This document shows positions 18,205-27,913 of a stretch of 64,000 nucleotides of DNA, piece after piece (the stretch's first letter is position 1; every line of letters begins with the position of its first letter). The stretch spans positions 46,001 to 110,000 of the forward strand of contig CACGBP010000001.1 of assembly GCA_902571375.1 (NCBI GenBank). Reading direction: 5' to 3'. The notes beneath the pieces were generated by a model, which did no database searches, was not told the DNA's origin, and saw only the letters and a program-made list of their open reading frames with translations. The position numbers and the translations under genes were made by a program. The DNA is from an uncultured Pelagibacteraceae bacterium (lineage in GTDB: Bacteria > Pseudomonadota > Alphaproteobacteria > Pelagibacterales > Pelagibacteraceae).

Positions 18205-19599
18205 ATGGATAAAGAAAATAAATTAATTCCTGGATTACCTTCAGGATTTGAAGATCGTTGGGATAAAAAACTTCTTCTCAAAAAAAAGCTTTTAAAAGCT
18301 ATTGAGAAAAATTTTATAAAATTTGGAGCAGTAGCTCTGGAAACCCCTTCGTTTGAAATTAGTGAAAATATAGGATCTTTTTTGGCAGAAGATGATACTA
18401 ATCCTATGTCTGATGTATTCTCATTTCAAGATGGAGAAAAAAGTATCACTCTTAGGTATGATCTTTCAAGCCCACTAGCTAGATTTGTTGCTCAAAATAA
18501 TCAAGAGCTTCCATCAATTTTTAAAAGATATGCTATTCAAAATGTTTTTAGAAATGAAAAGGCTGGTAATGGAAGGTATAGAGAATTTATGCAAGCAGAT
18601 TTTGATATAGTAGGAAATGTTAATTCTGCTCAAGCAAATGCAGAACTTTGTAATTTAATATCGAGCACTTTGTTAGATTGTGGTTTAAAAAAAGATCAAT
18701 TTACAATTAATGTAAGTAATAGAAAAATAGTTCAAGGATTAATTGATGATTTAGAAATATCAGAAGTTAAACAATTAAAAGTGATTAGGGCAATTGATAA
18801 ATTAGATAAACCAGGTTTTGGTTTAAAAGGTGTTGAAGATCTTCTTAAAAAAGAGAGAAAAGATAAAAGTGGTGCGATCACCAAGGGTGCAGATTTAAAT
18901 GATGAGCAAGCTTCTCAAATACTCAATTTTCTTAAAATTAAAGATTTAAAAGAATTAAAAGAAACTTTAAAGAATCCTTTATCTCAAGAAGGTATAAAAG
19001 AATTAGAGCAAGTATTTGAAGTATTGGGTTACAGTTCAAATTTAAATCAGGTCAAAACTAGTTTTACAATTGTTAGAGGATTGGCCTATTATTCAGATTT
19101 CATTGTTGAAACAAATCTAAATTTTAAAGTTACAAATAATAAAGGTAAAGAGGTTGATATAGGCAGTATTTGTTCTGGAGGAGCCTATGCAAAATTAATC
19201 TCGAGATTTAAAGGTGTAGATATTCCAGGTACTGGAATTAGTTTCGGAGTTGATCGTTTGTTATTTGCTTTGATGCAATTGGATCAAATTAAAGTGGATA
19301 GTCAAAAACCAGTTTTAGTTTGTGTAATGGATGAAAAATACCTTAAAAATTACTATGAAATTTTAGACCTATTAAGAAATAACAACATAAATGCTGAAAT
19401 TTTTTTAGATACAAAGAAAAATTTGGGTAAGCAACTAACTTTAGCAAATAAACGTGAGTTAGATGTAGCAATAATATGTGGTGAAAATGAATTTAAAGAA
19501 AATACGGTTACTGTAAAAAATCTTAAAGGTGTTAAGGGTGAAAACAACAAAACATTTCCAAAAGCAAATTTAATTGATGAAGTCAAAAAACTTATCTGA
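18205..19599 (+). CDS. hisS: histidyl-tRNA synthetase (start corrected from 18157)
   Basis: LRYDLSSPLARFVA, motif 2 FRNEKAGNGRYREFMQADFDIVG, GLAYYSDFIVE, GISFGVDRLL; upstream part of listed ORF lies in tRNA-His. Confidence 0.96.
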   Translation: MDKENKLIPGLPSGFEDRWDKKLLLKKKLLKAIEKNFIKFGAVALETPSFEISENIGSFLAEDDTNPMSDVFSFQDGEKSITLRYDLSSPLARFVAQNNQELPSIFKRYAIQNVFRNEKAGNGRYREFMQADFDIVGNVNSAQANAELCNLISSTLLDCGLKKDQFTINVSNRKIVQGLIDDLEISEVKQLKVIRAIDKLDKPGFGLKGVEDLLKKERKDKSGAITKGADLNDEQASQILNFLKIKDLKELKETLKNPLSQEGIKELEQVFEVLGYSSNLNQVKTSFTIVRGLAYYSDFIVETNLNFKVTNNKGKEVDIGSICSGGAYAKLISRFKGVDIPGTGISFGVDRLLFALMQLDQIKVDSQKPVLVCVMDEKYLKNYYEILDLLRNNNINAEIFLDTKKNLGKQLTLANKRELDVAIICGENEFKENTVTVKNLKGVKGENNKTFPKANLIDEVKKLI

Positions 19600-20629
19600 A
19601 AAAATCCTTAGGTCAGTAAAATCTAATGGTTTTAAATATATTGATTTACCCTCAGTAATTGAGGCAAATCATATCGTTCAAAGATCAGGAGAAAATTTTA
19701 GAAAGTTTATCTTCTCTTTCACTGATCAGAATGGAAGTGAGTTATGTCTTAGACCAGATTTAACAATTGTATCTTGTTTAAGATATCTAGAAAATGATTT
19801 AAAGGGTAAAGAAAAAATTTTCTATAGTGGTCAAGCTTATAGAAAGTCCCAAAATAAAAAAGATTCAATAATAAGAGATCAAGTTGGTTTTGAGATTATA
19901 GGATCACAAGATGAAAAAAATGATGACAAAGAAATAATAAACACTTCTCTAAAATCACTAAAAAACTTTAAATATTCATCAGGTACCCTTACTGTTGGTA
20001 ATGTAGAAATTTTTAATCTTTTAATTTCTAAATTAGATATACCAAAACGATGGAAATTAAGACTTTCAAGGCATTTTTGGAGAGAAATCTATTTTAATGA
20101 TTTGCTACAAAGACTAGAAACAAATTCTGATGTAGACCCAACAATTGTTGAAGTTGATAAAAAACGTTATCTAAAAATGTTAAAAGACGATCAATCATAT
20201 ATTATTGCAAGCAGAACAATAAAAGAAATTTTAGAACGATTTGATAAAAAGATTAACGATCCAAGAAGAGCAAGCAAGGGTAGAAATATTTCAAAAATTA
20301 TCAGAGAATTTTTAAGAATTAAGTGCCCAATAGATAAAGCTTCAAAAGAACTAAATAAGTTTTTTAAGAAATACAAAATTAATCTTATTGTTGATCAAAA
20401 ATATTTTCCAATTTCTAAAAATAAAGTTTCTAAACTTAATGTAATTTTCTCTACTGCTTTTGGAAGACAGCTAGAATATTATACGGGGATGGTTTTTAAG
20501 ATAGATATCAAATCAAAATCAAAAATTGTTAATTGCTGTAATGGGGGTCGTTATGACAAATTGATCTCTGATCTTGGTTCAAAAAAACAAACACCAGCTG
20601 TTGGGGCTGCTCTAAATCTTAATTATTAA
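19574..20629 (+). CDS. hisZ: ATP phosphoribosyltransferase regulatory subunit
   Basis: HisRS-like fold: LCLRPDLTIVSCLRYL, YSGQAYRKSQ, RQLEYYTGMVFKI, CNGGRYDKLISDLG; between hisS and hisG. Confidence 0.9.
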   Translation: MMKSKNLSEKILRSVKSNGFKYIDLPSVIEANHIVQRSGENFRKFIFSFTDQNGSELCLRPDLTIVSCLRYLENDLKGKEKIFYSGQAYRKSQNKKDSIIRDQVGFEIIGSQDEKNDDKEIINTSLKSLKNFKYSSGTLTVGNVEIFNLLISKLDIPKRWKLRLSRHFWREIYFNDLLQRLETNSDVDPTIVEVDKKRYLKMLKDDQSYIIASRTIKEILERFDKKINDPRRASKGRNISKIIREFLRIKCPIDKASKELNKFFKKYKINLIVDQKYFPISKNKVSKLNVIFSTAFGRQLEYYTGMVFKIDIKSKSKIVNCCNGGRYDKLISDLGSKKQTPAVGAALNLNY

Positions 20630-20631
20630 TT

Positions 20632-21318
20632 ATGAAAAACATAATAAATATAGGAATACCAAGTAAAGGAAGATTAAGAAAAGATGTTTTAAAAATTTTT
20701 AGTAAAAAAAAATTAAAGCTTATTTCTGAGAGAGGAGAGAGAGATTTGATAGGATCTATTCAAAATAAATCGAATATTAAAATCTTATATTTGCATGCAA
20801 GAGAAATTATTGAAAGATTAGGGGATGGTTCCTTAGATATAGGTTTCTCAGGTTTAGATTTACTAAAAGAAAGTGAAATAACTATTCAAAATAAAATTAA
20901 TGTTATTAAAAAACTTAATTTTGGAAAAGCAAAATTAGTTGTAGCGATCCCAGATCCATGGATTGATGTTCAAACGATAGCTGATCTTGAAGAAATTGCT
21001 TTTGAATTTAGAGATAAAAAGAAAAAAAGATTAAGAGTTGCAACCAAATACCCTAATTTAACTAGAGAATTTTTGTTTTCAAAAGGTGTTACTCAATTTA
21101 GATTGGTTAATAGTTTGGGAGCGACTGAAGCATATCCTTTTACTGGTTCAGCAGAAATTATTACTGATATTACATCTACAGGTGAAACTCTTAAAGCAAA
21201 TAACTTGCGTATTTTGAAAGATGGAGAGATTTTAAAGTCACAAGCCTGTATTTTTGCTTCAAAGAAAAATAGTAAGAAAAAGGGATTAAAGAACCTGATT
21301 AAACTATTTTATAAGTAA
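20632..21318 (+). CDS. hisG: ATP phosphoribosyltransferase catalytic subunit
   Basis: IGIPSKGRLRKDVL, DGSLDIGFSGLDLL, RVATKYPNLTREFL, GATEAYPFTGSAEIITDITSTGETL. Confidence 0.96.
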   Translation: MKNIINIGIPSKGRLRKDVLKIFSKKKLKLISERGERDLIGSIQNKSNIKILYLHAREIIERLGDGSLDIGFSGLDLLKESEITIQNKINVIKKLNFGKAKLVVAIPDPWIDVQTIADLEEIAFEFRDKKKKRLRVATKYPNLTREFLFSKGVTQFRLVNSLGATEAYPFTGSAEIITDITSTGETLKANNLRILKDGEILKSQACIFASKKNSKKKGLKNLIKLFYK

Positions 21319-21346
21319 TTAATCTTTATAATATAAACTACGAATC

Positions 21347-22438
21347 ATGGACACAATTTTATTAACAATTTTAATTTTAATGTTTGGAGTGATATTAATT
21401 ATTTTATATTTTAATATTAAATTAAAATCAAAAGTAGCAGATAAAGATCTTAATGAAATAGCAAATTTAAATGCTGAAATAGTGAGGTTAAAAGACAGCC
21501 TTAATTCTACAATCAATACATCCCTAAGTTCGATGTCTACTTCATTTAATTCTTTATCAACTGGGGTTACAAAAGATATGACTGAGGCCTTAACCAAAGT
21601 AGATGAGAAGGTTGGGAATTTTAACGAGCAAGTAAAATTATTAAATCAAAGTCAAGAGGGGATTACTAAAATTTTAGCTGGGGTTAAAAAGTATGGAACT
21701 TTGGCTGAATATTCTTTGGATGCTTTAATTAAAGATTTGTTACCAGCATCTCAATTTATGACGAATGTTAAGATGAAAGAAGACACTAGTGAAAATGTAG
21801 AGTTTGCAATAAAGCTTCAAGGGGATGTCTTGGTTCCAGTAGATTCTCATTTTCCAGTTGAAAAATTTAAAGCAATCACAGATGCTTATGATGCAGATGA
21901 TAAAAAAGCAGTTGCAGATGCTAGGACAAAATTAGCAAATGCATTTAAGGTCAAGGCTAAAAGTGTCATGGAAAAGTATATTGTTCCACCTAAAACAACA
22001 GATTTTGCAATAGTGTATGCACCAACTGAAAGTCTTTACAAAGAGTTAACAGAATATCAGGATCCAAGTACTAAAGAGTTATTAACTCAAGAATTAATGA
22101 AGAAATATAAGATAGTAATTTCTGGCCCTAATACTCTTTCAGCTTATTTACAATCCTTACATATGGGTTTTCAATCACTAAGAGTTCAAAAGGGAGCTAC
22201 AGAAATATATAACCATTTAAAAACTATAACTAATAGATTTGGAAAACATTTTGATAATATAATTACACTTAGAAAAAAATTAGAAGAGGCCATGAGTGTA
22301 GTAGATAAGTTTGGCACTGATGCAAGATCAATTAGTAGAACTCTAGAAAACATAAAAGATCCCGAGCAAGTTGAAAAAGCTGTGTTGACAGAGAACGTTG
22401 AGAAATTTGTTGAAAGAAATAAACAGCTTAAAAAATGA
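21347..22438 (+). CDS. rmuC: DNA recombination protein RmuC family
   Basis: VEFAIKLQGDVLVPVDSHFPVEKF, KYIVPPKTTDFAIVYAPTESLY, ISGPNTLSAYLQSLHMGFQSL. Confidence 0.93.
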   Translation: MDTILLTILILMFGVILIILYFNIKLKSKVADKDLNEIANLNAEIVRLKDSLNSTINTSLSSMSTSFNSLSTGVTKDMTEALTKVDEKVGNFNEQVKLLNQSQEGITKILAGVKKYGTLAEYSLDALIKDLLPASQFMTNVKMKEDTSENVEFAIKLQGDVLVPVDSHFPVEKFKAITDAYDADDKKAVADARTKLANAFKVKAKSVMEKYIVPPKTTDFAIVYAPTESLYKELTEYQDPSTKELLTQELMKKYKIVISGPNTLSAYLQSLHMGFQSLRVQKGATEIYNHLKTITNRFGKHFDNIITLRKKLEEAMSVVDKFGTDARSISRTLENIKDPEQVEKAVLTENVEKFVERNKQLKK

Positions 22439-22475
22439 TTTCTTTTTTCAGATAATACCGACTATAAGAAATCAC

Positions 22476-23162
22476 ATGCGTTGGAATAAGAAATACAATT
22501 ACCCTACATCATTAAGAGCAACAGAAGATGGAATAAGAAGATATGTTTTAGGAGAAACAAAATTACCAAGTGTTACATCAATACTTGATGCAACCAAATC
22601 TGAGGAGGATAAAGCAGCTTTGGCTAACTGGAGAGAAAGAACTGGCCATAAAGAAGCTGAAGCAATCACAAAAGCAGCAAGTAGCAGAGGTTCTCAGATG
22701 CATAGTTATTTAGAGTCTTTTCTTTTGTGTAGAGAGAATTTAAGTTTCTTTGAAGACAATGAGCAATATAAAAAAATGGCAAAAGAAATTATTGATAAGG
22801 GGTTAATAAACAGATTAGAAGAAATATATGGTGTGGAATGTACAATGTATTATCCTGAAAAGTATGCAGGCACAGCAGATTGTGTGGGTGTATTTGAGGG
22901 AAAAGAAACAATAATTGATTTCAAACAATCCAATAAACCAAAAAAAGCTGAATACATAGACTCATGGTTTTTACAAACTGCAGCTTATTCTTTAGCACAT
23001 AATGTTGTTTACAAATCAAATATCACAGCTTGTGTTATTCTTGTTTGTACAGTAGATAATTTATTTCAAGAATTTAAAATTCAAGGCCCTGAATTAATTA
23101 CTTATCAAAACTTATTTTTAGGTAGATTGAAAAAATTTAATGATATGAATAAATCAGGTTAA
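22476..23162 (+). CDS. PD-(D/E)XK nuclease, MGME1/marine-phage exonuclease-like (start corrected from 22398)
   Basis: YNYPTSLRATEDGIRRYVLGETKLPSVTSIL, SRGSQMHSYLE, KYAGTADCVGVFEGKETIIDFKQSNKPKKAEYIDSWFLQTAAYSLAHN. Confidence 0.82.
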   Translation: MRWNKKYNYPTSLRATEDGIRRYVLGETKLPSVTSILDATKSEEDKAALANWRERTGHKEAEAITKAASSRGSQMHSYLESFLLCRENLSFFEDNEQYKKMAKEIIDKGLINRLEEIYGVECTMYYPEKYAGTADCVGVFEGKETIIDFKQSNKPKKAEYIDSWFLQTAAYSLAHNVVYKSNITACVILVCTVDNLFQEFKIQGPELITYQNLFLGRLKKFNDMNKSG

Positions 23163-23168
23163 TAAAAA

Positions 23169-24605
23169 ATGGATAAAATCGTAATTTATGACACCGAAAC
23201 AACTAATAGTACTATTTGGGGTTCTATAATTGAAGTTGGAGCAGTTGTTGTTGATAAGAATTTAAAAGAAATTGGAAAATTAAATATTCGGGGGCGCATG
23301 CCAGAGGGAGAAGTTCCTTCTGCTAAAGCATTACTTGTAAACTCAACAAGCATAGATTTATTAACAAAGGGTAATTATTCACATTATGATTTTTTAGGTG
23401 CTGTTGAGAATTTTTTTACAAAATGTGCTCCTGCAATGTTTGTGGGTTGGTCAAATCTTAATTTTGATAGAAGAATGTTTCATTTCAATTTTTTCAAAGG
23501 AAATAGATACCCATATGCTACCCATTCATCGCCAAATAAAGAACATGATGGTTTACATATTGCAAGAGCAGCTCAAACTTTAAATTCTGAGACTTTAAAA
23601 ACAGAATTAACAGAGGCTGGAAATCCAAGTCTTGCTCTTGAAGCATTGGCTAGAATGCAAGGATTTGATACTTCACAACAACACACTGCTTATCATGATG
23701 CATATACTGCTTTAAAGGTTCTAAGAATAATCAAAGATAAACATAAAGAAAATTGGGAAGAATTTTTAAAAACATCAACAAAATCTAGTGTTGAAACACT
23801 TTTAAAAAATGATGGAATTTATTCTATTTTTGAAAATGTAAAGGGGAGAAATATGATGTACCTTGGCTGTTCATTACACCCTAAGCACTCCTTTCATCCG
23901 TCTTATGTTTCATGGGGATATTTGTGGGATTGTCGTAGAGATCCAGAGCCTTTATTAAATTTACCTGTCAACCAACTTAGGGATGTTTTAAAGAAAATGA
24001 GTCCAAAAGCTTTAAGAGTTTTAAAGACCAATAAAGCCCCAGTAGTTTTAGATAAACAGTACGCATTAAAACAAAAGCCATATTCAGATTTAGACTTAGA
24101 AACAATTAAAAAGAGAGCACATTTAGTGAGAAATAGTGAAAATTTTTGTAAAAATATTCAAACTATAAACAGAGAAGCAGCAGAGGAAAAAGAACAAACT
24201 AAAACCCAAGAAGATTTATTACCAGAAGAAACTTTATACGAAAAATTTATACCTAATAAAGATACAGCTTTATTTAAAACATGGCACAGTTCATCATGGG
24301 AGGATAAGTTGAGATTATTAGACAAGTTTCAGGACAAAAGATGTAGTTGGTTTGGTCAAAAAATTATTTATCAAGAAGCTCCACAAATCTTACCACCAGA
24401 TTTGTATAAAAATATTAAAAGTGAAATTGCTAGAAGAATTTTAAGTAAGAATAAAGAAAAATGGCAAACAGTTAATATGGCTTATACTGAAATTGATTAC
24501 TTAAGAGACCAAGCTTCAAATAGAGATGATGAAGTGGAATTAAAAAAACTAGATGAAATTAACCAATTTATTATGTCAATTGAAAAAAAATACGAAATAG
24601 CATAG
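23169..24605 (+). CDS. exodeoxyribonuclease I (SbcB/DnaQ-fold) family
   Basis: IVIYDTETTNS DEDD ExoI motif, GWSNLNFDRRMFH, HTAYHDAYTAL, ExoI-like C-terminal region LRVLKTNKAPVVLD. Confidence 0.85.
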   Translation: MDKIVIYDTETTNSTIWGSIIEVGAVVVDKNLKEIGKLNIRGRMPEGEVPSAKALLVNSTSIDLLTKGNYSHYDFLGAVENFFTKCAPAMFVGWSNLNFDRRMFHFNFFKGNRYPYATHSSPNKEHDGLHIARAAQTLNSETLKTELTEAGNPSLALEALARMQGFDTSQQHTAYHDAYTALKVLRIIKDKHKENWEEFLKTSTKSSVETLLKNDGIYSIFENVKGRNMMYLGCSLHPKHSFHPSYVSWGYLWDCRRDPEPLLNLPVNQLRDVLKKMSPKALRVLKTNKAPVVLDKQYALKQKPYSDLDLETIKKRAHLVRNSENFCKNIQTINREAAEEKEQTKTQEDLLPEETLYEKFIPNKDTALFKTWHSSSWEDKLRLLDKFQDKRCSWFGQKIIYQEAPQILPPDLYKNIKSEIARRILSKNKEKWQTVNMAYTEIDYLRDQASNRDDEVELKKLDEINQFIMSIEKKYEIA

Positions 24606-24639
24606 TTGACTTTAGTGATAATAATTATAGATAGATTGT

Positions 24640-24957
24640 ATGCTTGCAGATTTTAAAGACGAAGATTTTGATAGTAAAATCAAAAATGAAGATGTTTCAG
24701 TAATTCAATTTAGTGCAGCTTGGTGTGGCCCTTGCAAAGCTTTAAAGCCGATCATGGATAAATTAGCCGATGAGTATAAAGGTAAAGCAGGCTTCTATTA
24801 TGCAGATATTGAGGATGGTGGAATAAATACTGGAAGTGCCGCAGGGATAAGAGGAGTACCAACGGTAATAATTTATAAAAAGGGTATTGAAGTGGATAGA
24901 AAAGTTGGTGGTGTCCCAGAAAGCAACATGAAAGAATTTTTAGAAAAAAATATCTAA
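24640..24957 (+). CDS. thioredoxin family protein
   Basis: VIQFSAAWCGPCKALKPIMDKLA, IRGVPTVIIYKKG. Confidence 0.92.
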   Translation: MLADFKDEDFDSKIKNEDVSVIQFSAAWCGPCKALKPIMDKLADEYKGKAGFYYADIEDGGINTGSAAGIRGVPTVIIYKKGIEVDRKVGGVPESNMKEFLEKNI

Positions 24958-26219
24958 TTAAGATTTAACATTTCACCTGCTAAATATAAAGATCCAGTTA
25001 TTATTACTAGATCATTTTCTTTTAACGGTAAGGAATTAATTGCTTGTGCAACTTTTTTTTTATATTGAACATTTTGATTATTCTTAAATTTTTCTTTTAA
25101 TTCTTTTCCACTTATTGAATTGGGTTGTCCAGGAATATCTATGGTTGTAAAAGAAGTAATATCTTTGAAATAAGATATGTATTTTTCATGGTTTTTGTTA
25201 GCCATCATTCCTAAAATTATATGTTTTCTACAATCTAAAGTTTGAAGATATTCATTTAAAACTCTTGCGCCATCTTCATTGTGACTTCCATCTATTATTA
25301 ATTGATTATTTTTTACTAGTGTCTTTAATTTTCCAGATTTTATTTCTTGAAGTCTACCCAGGCTTTTAATTTTTGTTAATCCATTTTTAATATCATCATC
25401 TTTTATATTAAAATTTAGCAATCTGAGTGTTGCAATAGCAGCTGATATATTTTCAAGTTGAAACTGTCCTAGAATATTAGGCATTGGAAGTTTTAAACCA
25501 CCAAATTTATCCTCATAATAAAAGAAATCATTTTCTCCGATAGAATAGCTAAAATCTTCATTAAAATATATTTTTTTAGATGAATTTTTGTTAATTGTTT
25601 TTTTAATGACCTCAGTTGTTTCTATCGAGTTTTGTTTAGATACAATTATGTTTGAATTTAAAAGTGACGATGTTTTTTCAAATACAATTTTTTCAATTGT
25701 TTGCTGATCTTTTGGCAACCAATCGAGATGATCTTTGCTTATTGAACACACAATACTTGCCAAATTACTTTTAAGTATATTTGTAGCATCAAATCTGTGA
25801 AATAAGCCTGCTTCGATTAAATTAATATTATTAGGATATTTTTCTGCTTTATAAAAATAACAAGCTGTTAATATCTCAAAAAATGTAATTTCATGATTAT
25901 CGTTAATTTTTTCAACTTCTTCAAAAAGATCAGCTAATTCTTCATCGTCTAATTCTTGATTATTAAAAATAAATCTCTCATTAATTCTTTGAATATGAGG
26001 GCTTGTGTAAACATTGCATTTTATTTTTGCTTCATTTAAAATTGAAAAAATTGCATTTATTGTAGAATGTTTACCATTAGTGCCTACTACAGATATTGCT
26101 TTAATTTTGTCTTGTGGATTTCCAAATTTTTCACAAAGAATTTTAATCCGATCTAAACTTAGATCTATTTCTTTAGGATGCAGCTTTTGTAAGCGATTGA
26201 CTATTTTCTGAAGTTTCAT
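24954..26219 (-). CDS. folC: folylpolyglutamate synthase/dihydrofolate synthase
   Basis: VVGTNGKHSTINAIFSIL, YTSPHIQRINERF, LIDGSHNEDGARVL; downstream of accD. Confidence 0.94.
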   Translation of the reverse strand: MKLQKIVNRLQKLHPKEIDLSLDRIKILCEKFGNPQDKIKAISVVGTNGKHSTINAIFSILNEAKIKCNVYTSPHIQRINERFIFNNQELDDEELADLFEEVEKINDNHEITFFEILTACYFYKAEKYPNNINLIEAGLFHRFDATNILKSNLASIVCSISKDHLDWLPKDQQTIEKIVFEKTSSLLNSNIIVSKQNSIETTEVIKKTINKNSSKKIYFNEDFSYSIGENDFFYYEDKFGGLKLPMPNILGQFQLENISAAIATLRLLNFNIKDDDIKNGLTKIKSLGRLQEIKSGKLKTLVKNNQLIIDGSHNEDGARVLNEYLQTLDCRKHIILGMMANKNHEKYISYFKDITSFTTIDIPGQPNSISGKELKEKFKNNQNVQYKKKVAQAINSLPLKENDLVIITGSLYLAGEMLNLN

Positions 26220-27108
26220 TTTCTTCAGTGTTTATACCAGAATTTTTCTTTAACAATATTGATAATAAAATTCCAATTTTTTCAGCAAGATTTTTTCTCT
26301 CAACAATTAAGTCCACAAATCCAGTTTTTTCAACATATTCACTTTTTTGGAAGCCTTCAGGCAATTCCTCTTTGACAGTACCTCTTATAACTCTTGCACC
26401 TGCAAAAGCGATTAGAGCACCCGGCTCAGCAACGTGAATATCACCCAACATTGCATATGACGCAGTAATACCGCCAGCTGTTGGATCTGTTATGCATACT
26501 AAATAAGGAAGATTGTTCTTTTTAAGTTCATTAATGGCTAATGTAGTTCTAGTCATTTGAGATAGAGAAATTAAACTTTCCATCATTCTCATTCCACCAC
26601 CTGCGCTTATACATAAAAATGGAGTTTTGTTTTCTATTGCATACTGTACACCATATAAAAAAGCTTCACCTTCAGCTGCCGCCATTGAAGCTCCTAAGAA
26701 GTCAAAGTCAGATGCTACAGCAGTAATTTTGATGTTATTAATTGATCCACTCACAACCATCATTCCACAATCCATACCAGTTTTTTTTCTAGCCGCATTT
26801 AATCGATCTTTATAAGGTTTTGAGTCGGTCCAAACTAGAGGGTCATCTTTTGGAATTGGGGTCTTAAAAATTTCATAGTTGTTTTTTCCAAACAAAATGT
26901 CAAATCTTTGTTTTGGACTTATCCTGTGATGTTTATTACATTCAGGCTCAGGACACACCCAAAGATTATTTTCTAGATCTTCTTTTAAAATTGGACCTTT
27001 ACAACAAGAAGTCCAATCACTATTCGCGATATCTTCCTTAGTTGCTCTTTTGTGAATAGCTGATTTAATCTTTTCACCAGCTTTTATTATTTTTGTGATC
27101 CAGTTCAT
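26173..27108 (-). CDS. accD: acetyl-CoA carboxylase carboxyltransferase subunit beta
   Basis: Zn motif CCKGP...CPEPECNKHHRI, FLCISAGGGMRMMESL, ITDPTAGGITASYAMLGD. Confidence 0.96.
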   Translation of the reverse strand: MNWITKIIKAGEKIKSAIHKRATKEDIANSDWTSCCKGPILKEDLENNLWVCPEPECNKHHRISPKQRFDILFGKNNYEIFKTPIPKDDPLVWTDSKPYKDRLNAARKKTGMDCGMMVVSGSINNIKITAVASDFDFLGASMAAAEGEAFLYGVQYAIENKTPFLCISAGGGMRMMESLISLSQMTRTTLAINELKKNNLPYLVCITDPTAGGITASYAMLGDIHVAEPGALIAFAGARVIRGTVKEELPEGFQKSEYVEKTGFVDLIVERKNLAEKIGILLSILLKKNSGINTEENETSENSQSLTKAAS

Positions 27109-27913
27109 TATATTCTATTTTATTTTTTAATTTTCTTACTACATTAGTAACATTTGTGACAGTATTTTGTCTTCTATTAATAGAATCAGTTATTTCCTTA
27201 CAAATTGCGCTTCCAACAACTAGCCCATCAGCTTTTTTGAGAGAATTTATAGTTTTTTCTGTTATTCCGAATCCAATTACTACATTTTTTGATTTGGTTT
27301 GTTTTTTTATTTTTGAATATTCCCTAAGTATTTTTTTGGGAGAAACTTTAAGCTTTCCACCAGTTGTAGACAACATACTAATATAATAAATCATATCATG
27401 TGAATTTTTGATAATTTGCTTCAAACGTACTTTGGATGTTGTAGGTGAAATAAGCTGAATAAAATTAATATTTTTCTTTTTACACTTTAATGCAAACTTT
27501 TTATTTTCAGGAAAAGGTAAATCTACAACAATTAAGCCATCTACTTTAGATTTTTTACATTTATTTATGAATTTATTTTCATTGTATTGATAAATCATAT
27601 TATAATAACCCATTAAAATAATTGGTTTATTTTTTTTTACTTTTTTGAATTTACTTACAATAGAAAATACATCATTTATCTTAATCCCATTTTTAATTGC
27701 TCTATATGCGCTAGTTTGTATCTGACCACCATCAGCTATGGGAGTATTGTGAGGAAAACCTAATTCACATATATCAGCGTACTTAGATATCGATTTTAAA
27801 ATTTCTAGTGATTTTTTTTTATTATTATCACCTGCGACTGTATAGGTTAGAAGAGCAGGTCTATTTTCACTTTTAGCTTTTTCAAATGAAAAATTAATTA
27901 AAGAATTATTCAT
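27074..27913 (-). CDS. trpA: tryptophan synthase alpha chain
   Basis: ELGFPHNTPIADGGQIQ, ILMGYYN, VVDLPFPE, GFGITEK; follows trpB. Confidence 0.94.
   Translation of the reverse strand: MNNSLINFSFEKAKSENRPALLTYTVAGDNNKKKSLEILKSISKYADICELGFPHNTPIADGGQIQTSAYRAIKNGIKINDVFSIVSKFKKVKKNKPIILMGYYNMIYQYNENKFINKCKKSKVDGLIVVDLPFPENKKFALKCKKKNINFIQLISPTTSKVRLKQIIKNSHDMIYYISMLSTTGGKLKVSPKKILREYSKIKKQTKSKNVVIGFGITEKTINSLKKADGLVVGSAICKEITDSINRRQNTVTNVTNVVRKLKNKIEYNELDHKNNKSW

Noticed and set aside
21319-21597. Minus-strand 92-aa ORF opposite rmuC and the many other antisense ORFs (e.g. 2816-3043, 8321-8608, 30075-30368)
   Set aside because: They lie wholly or mainly opposite well-supported conserved genes and show no recognisable family features.
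22398-22475. Longer N-terminus of the PD-(D/E)XK nuclease
   Set aside because: It overlaps the end of rmuC; the ATG at 22476 begins the conserved MRWNKKYNYPTSLRA segment.
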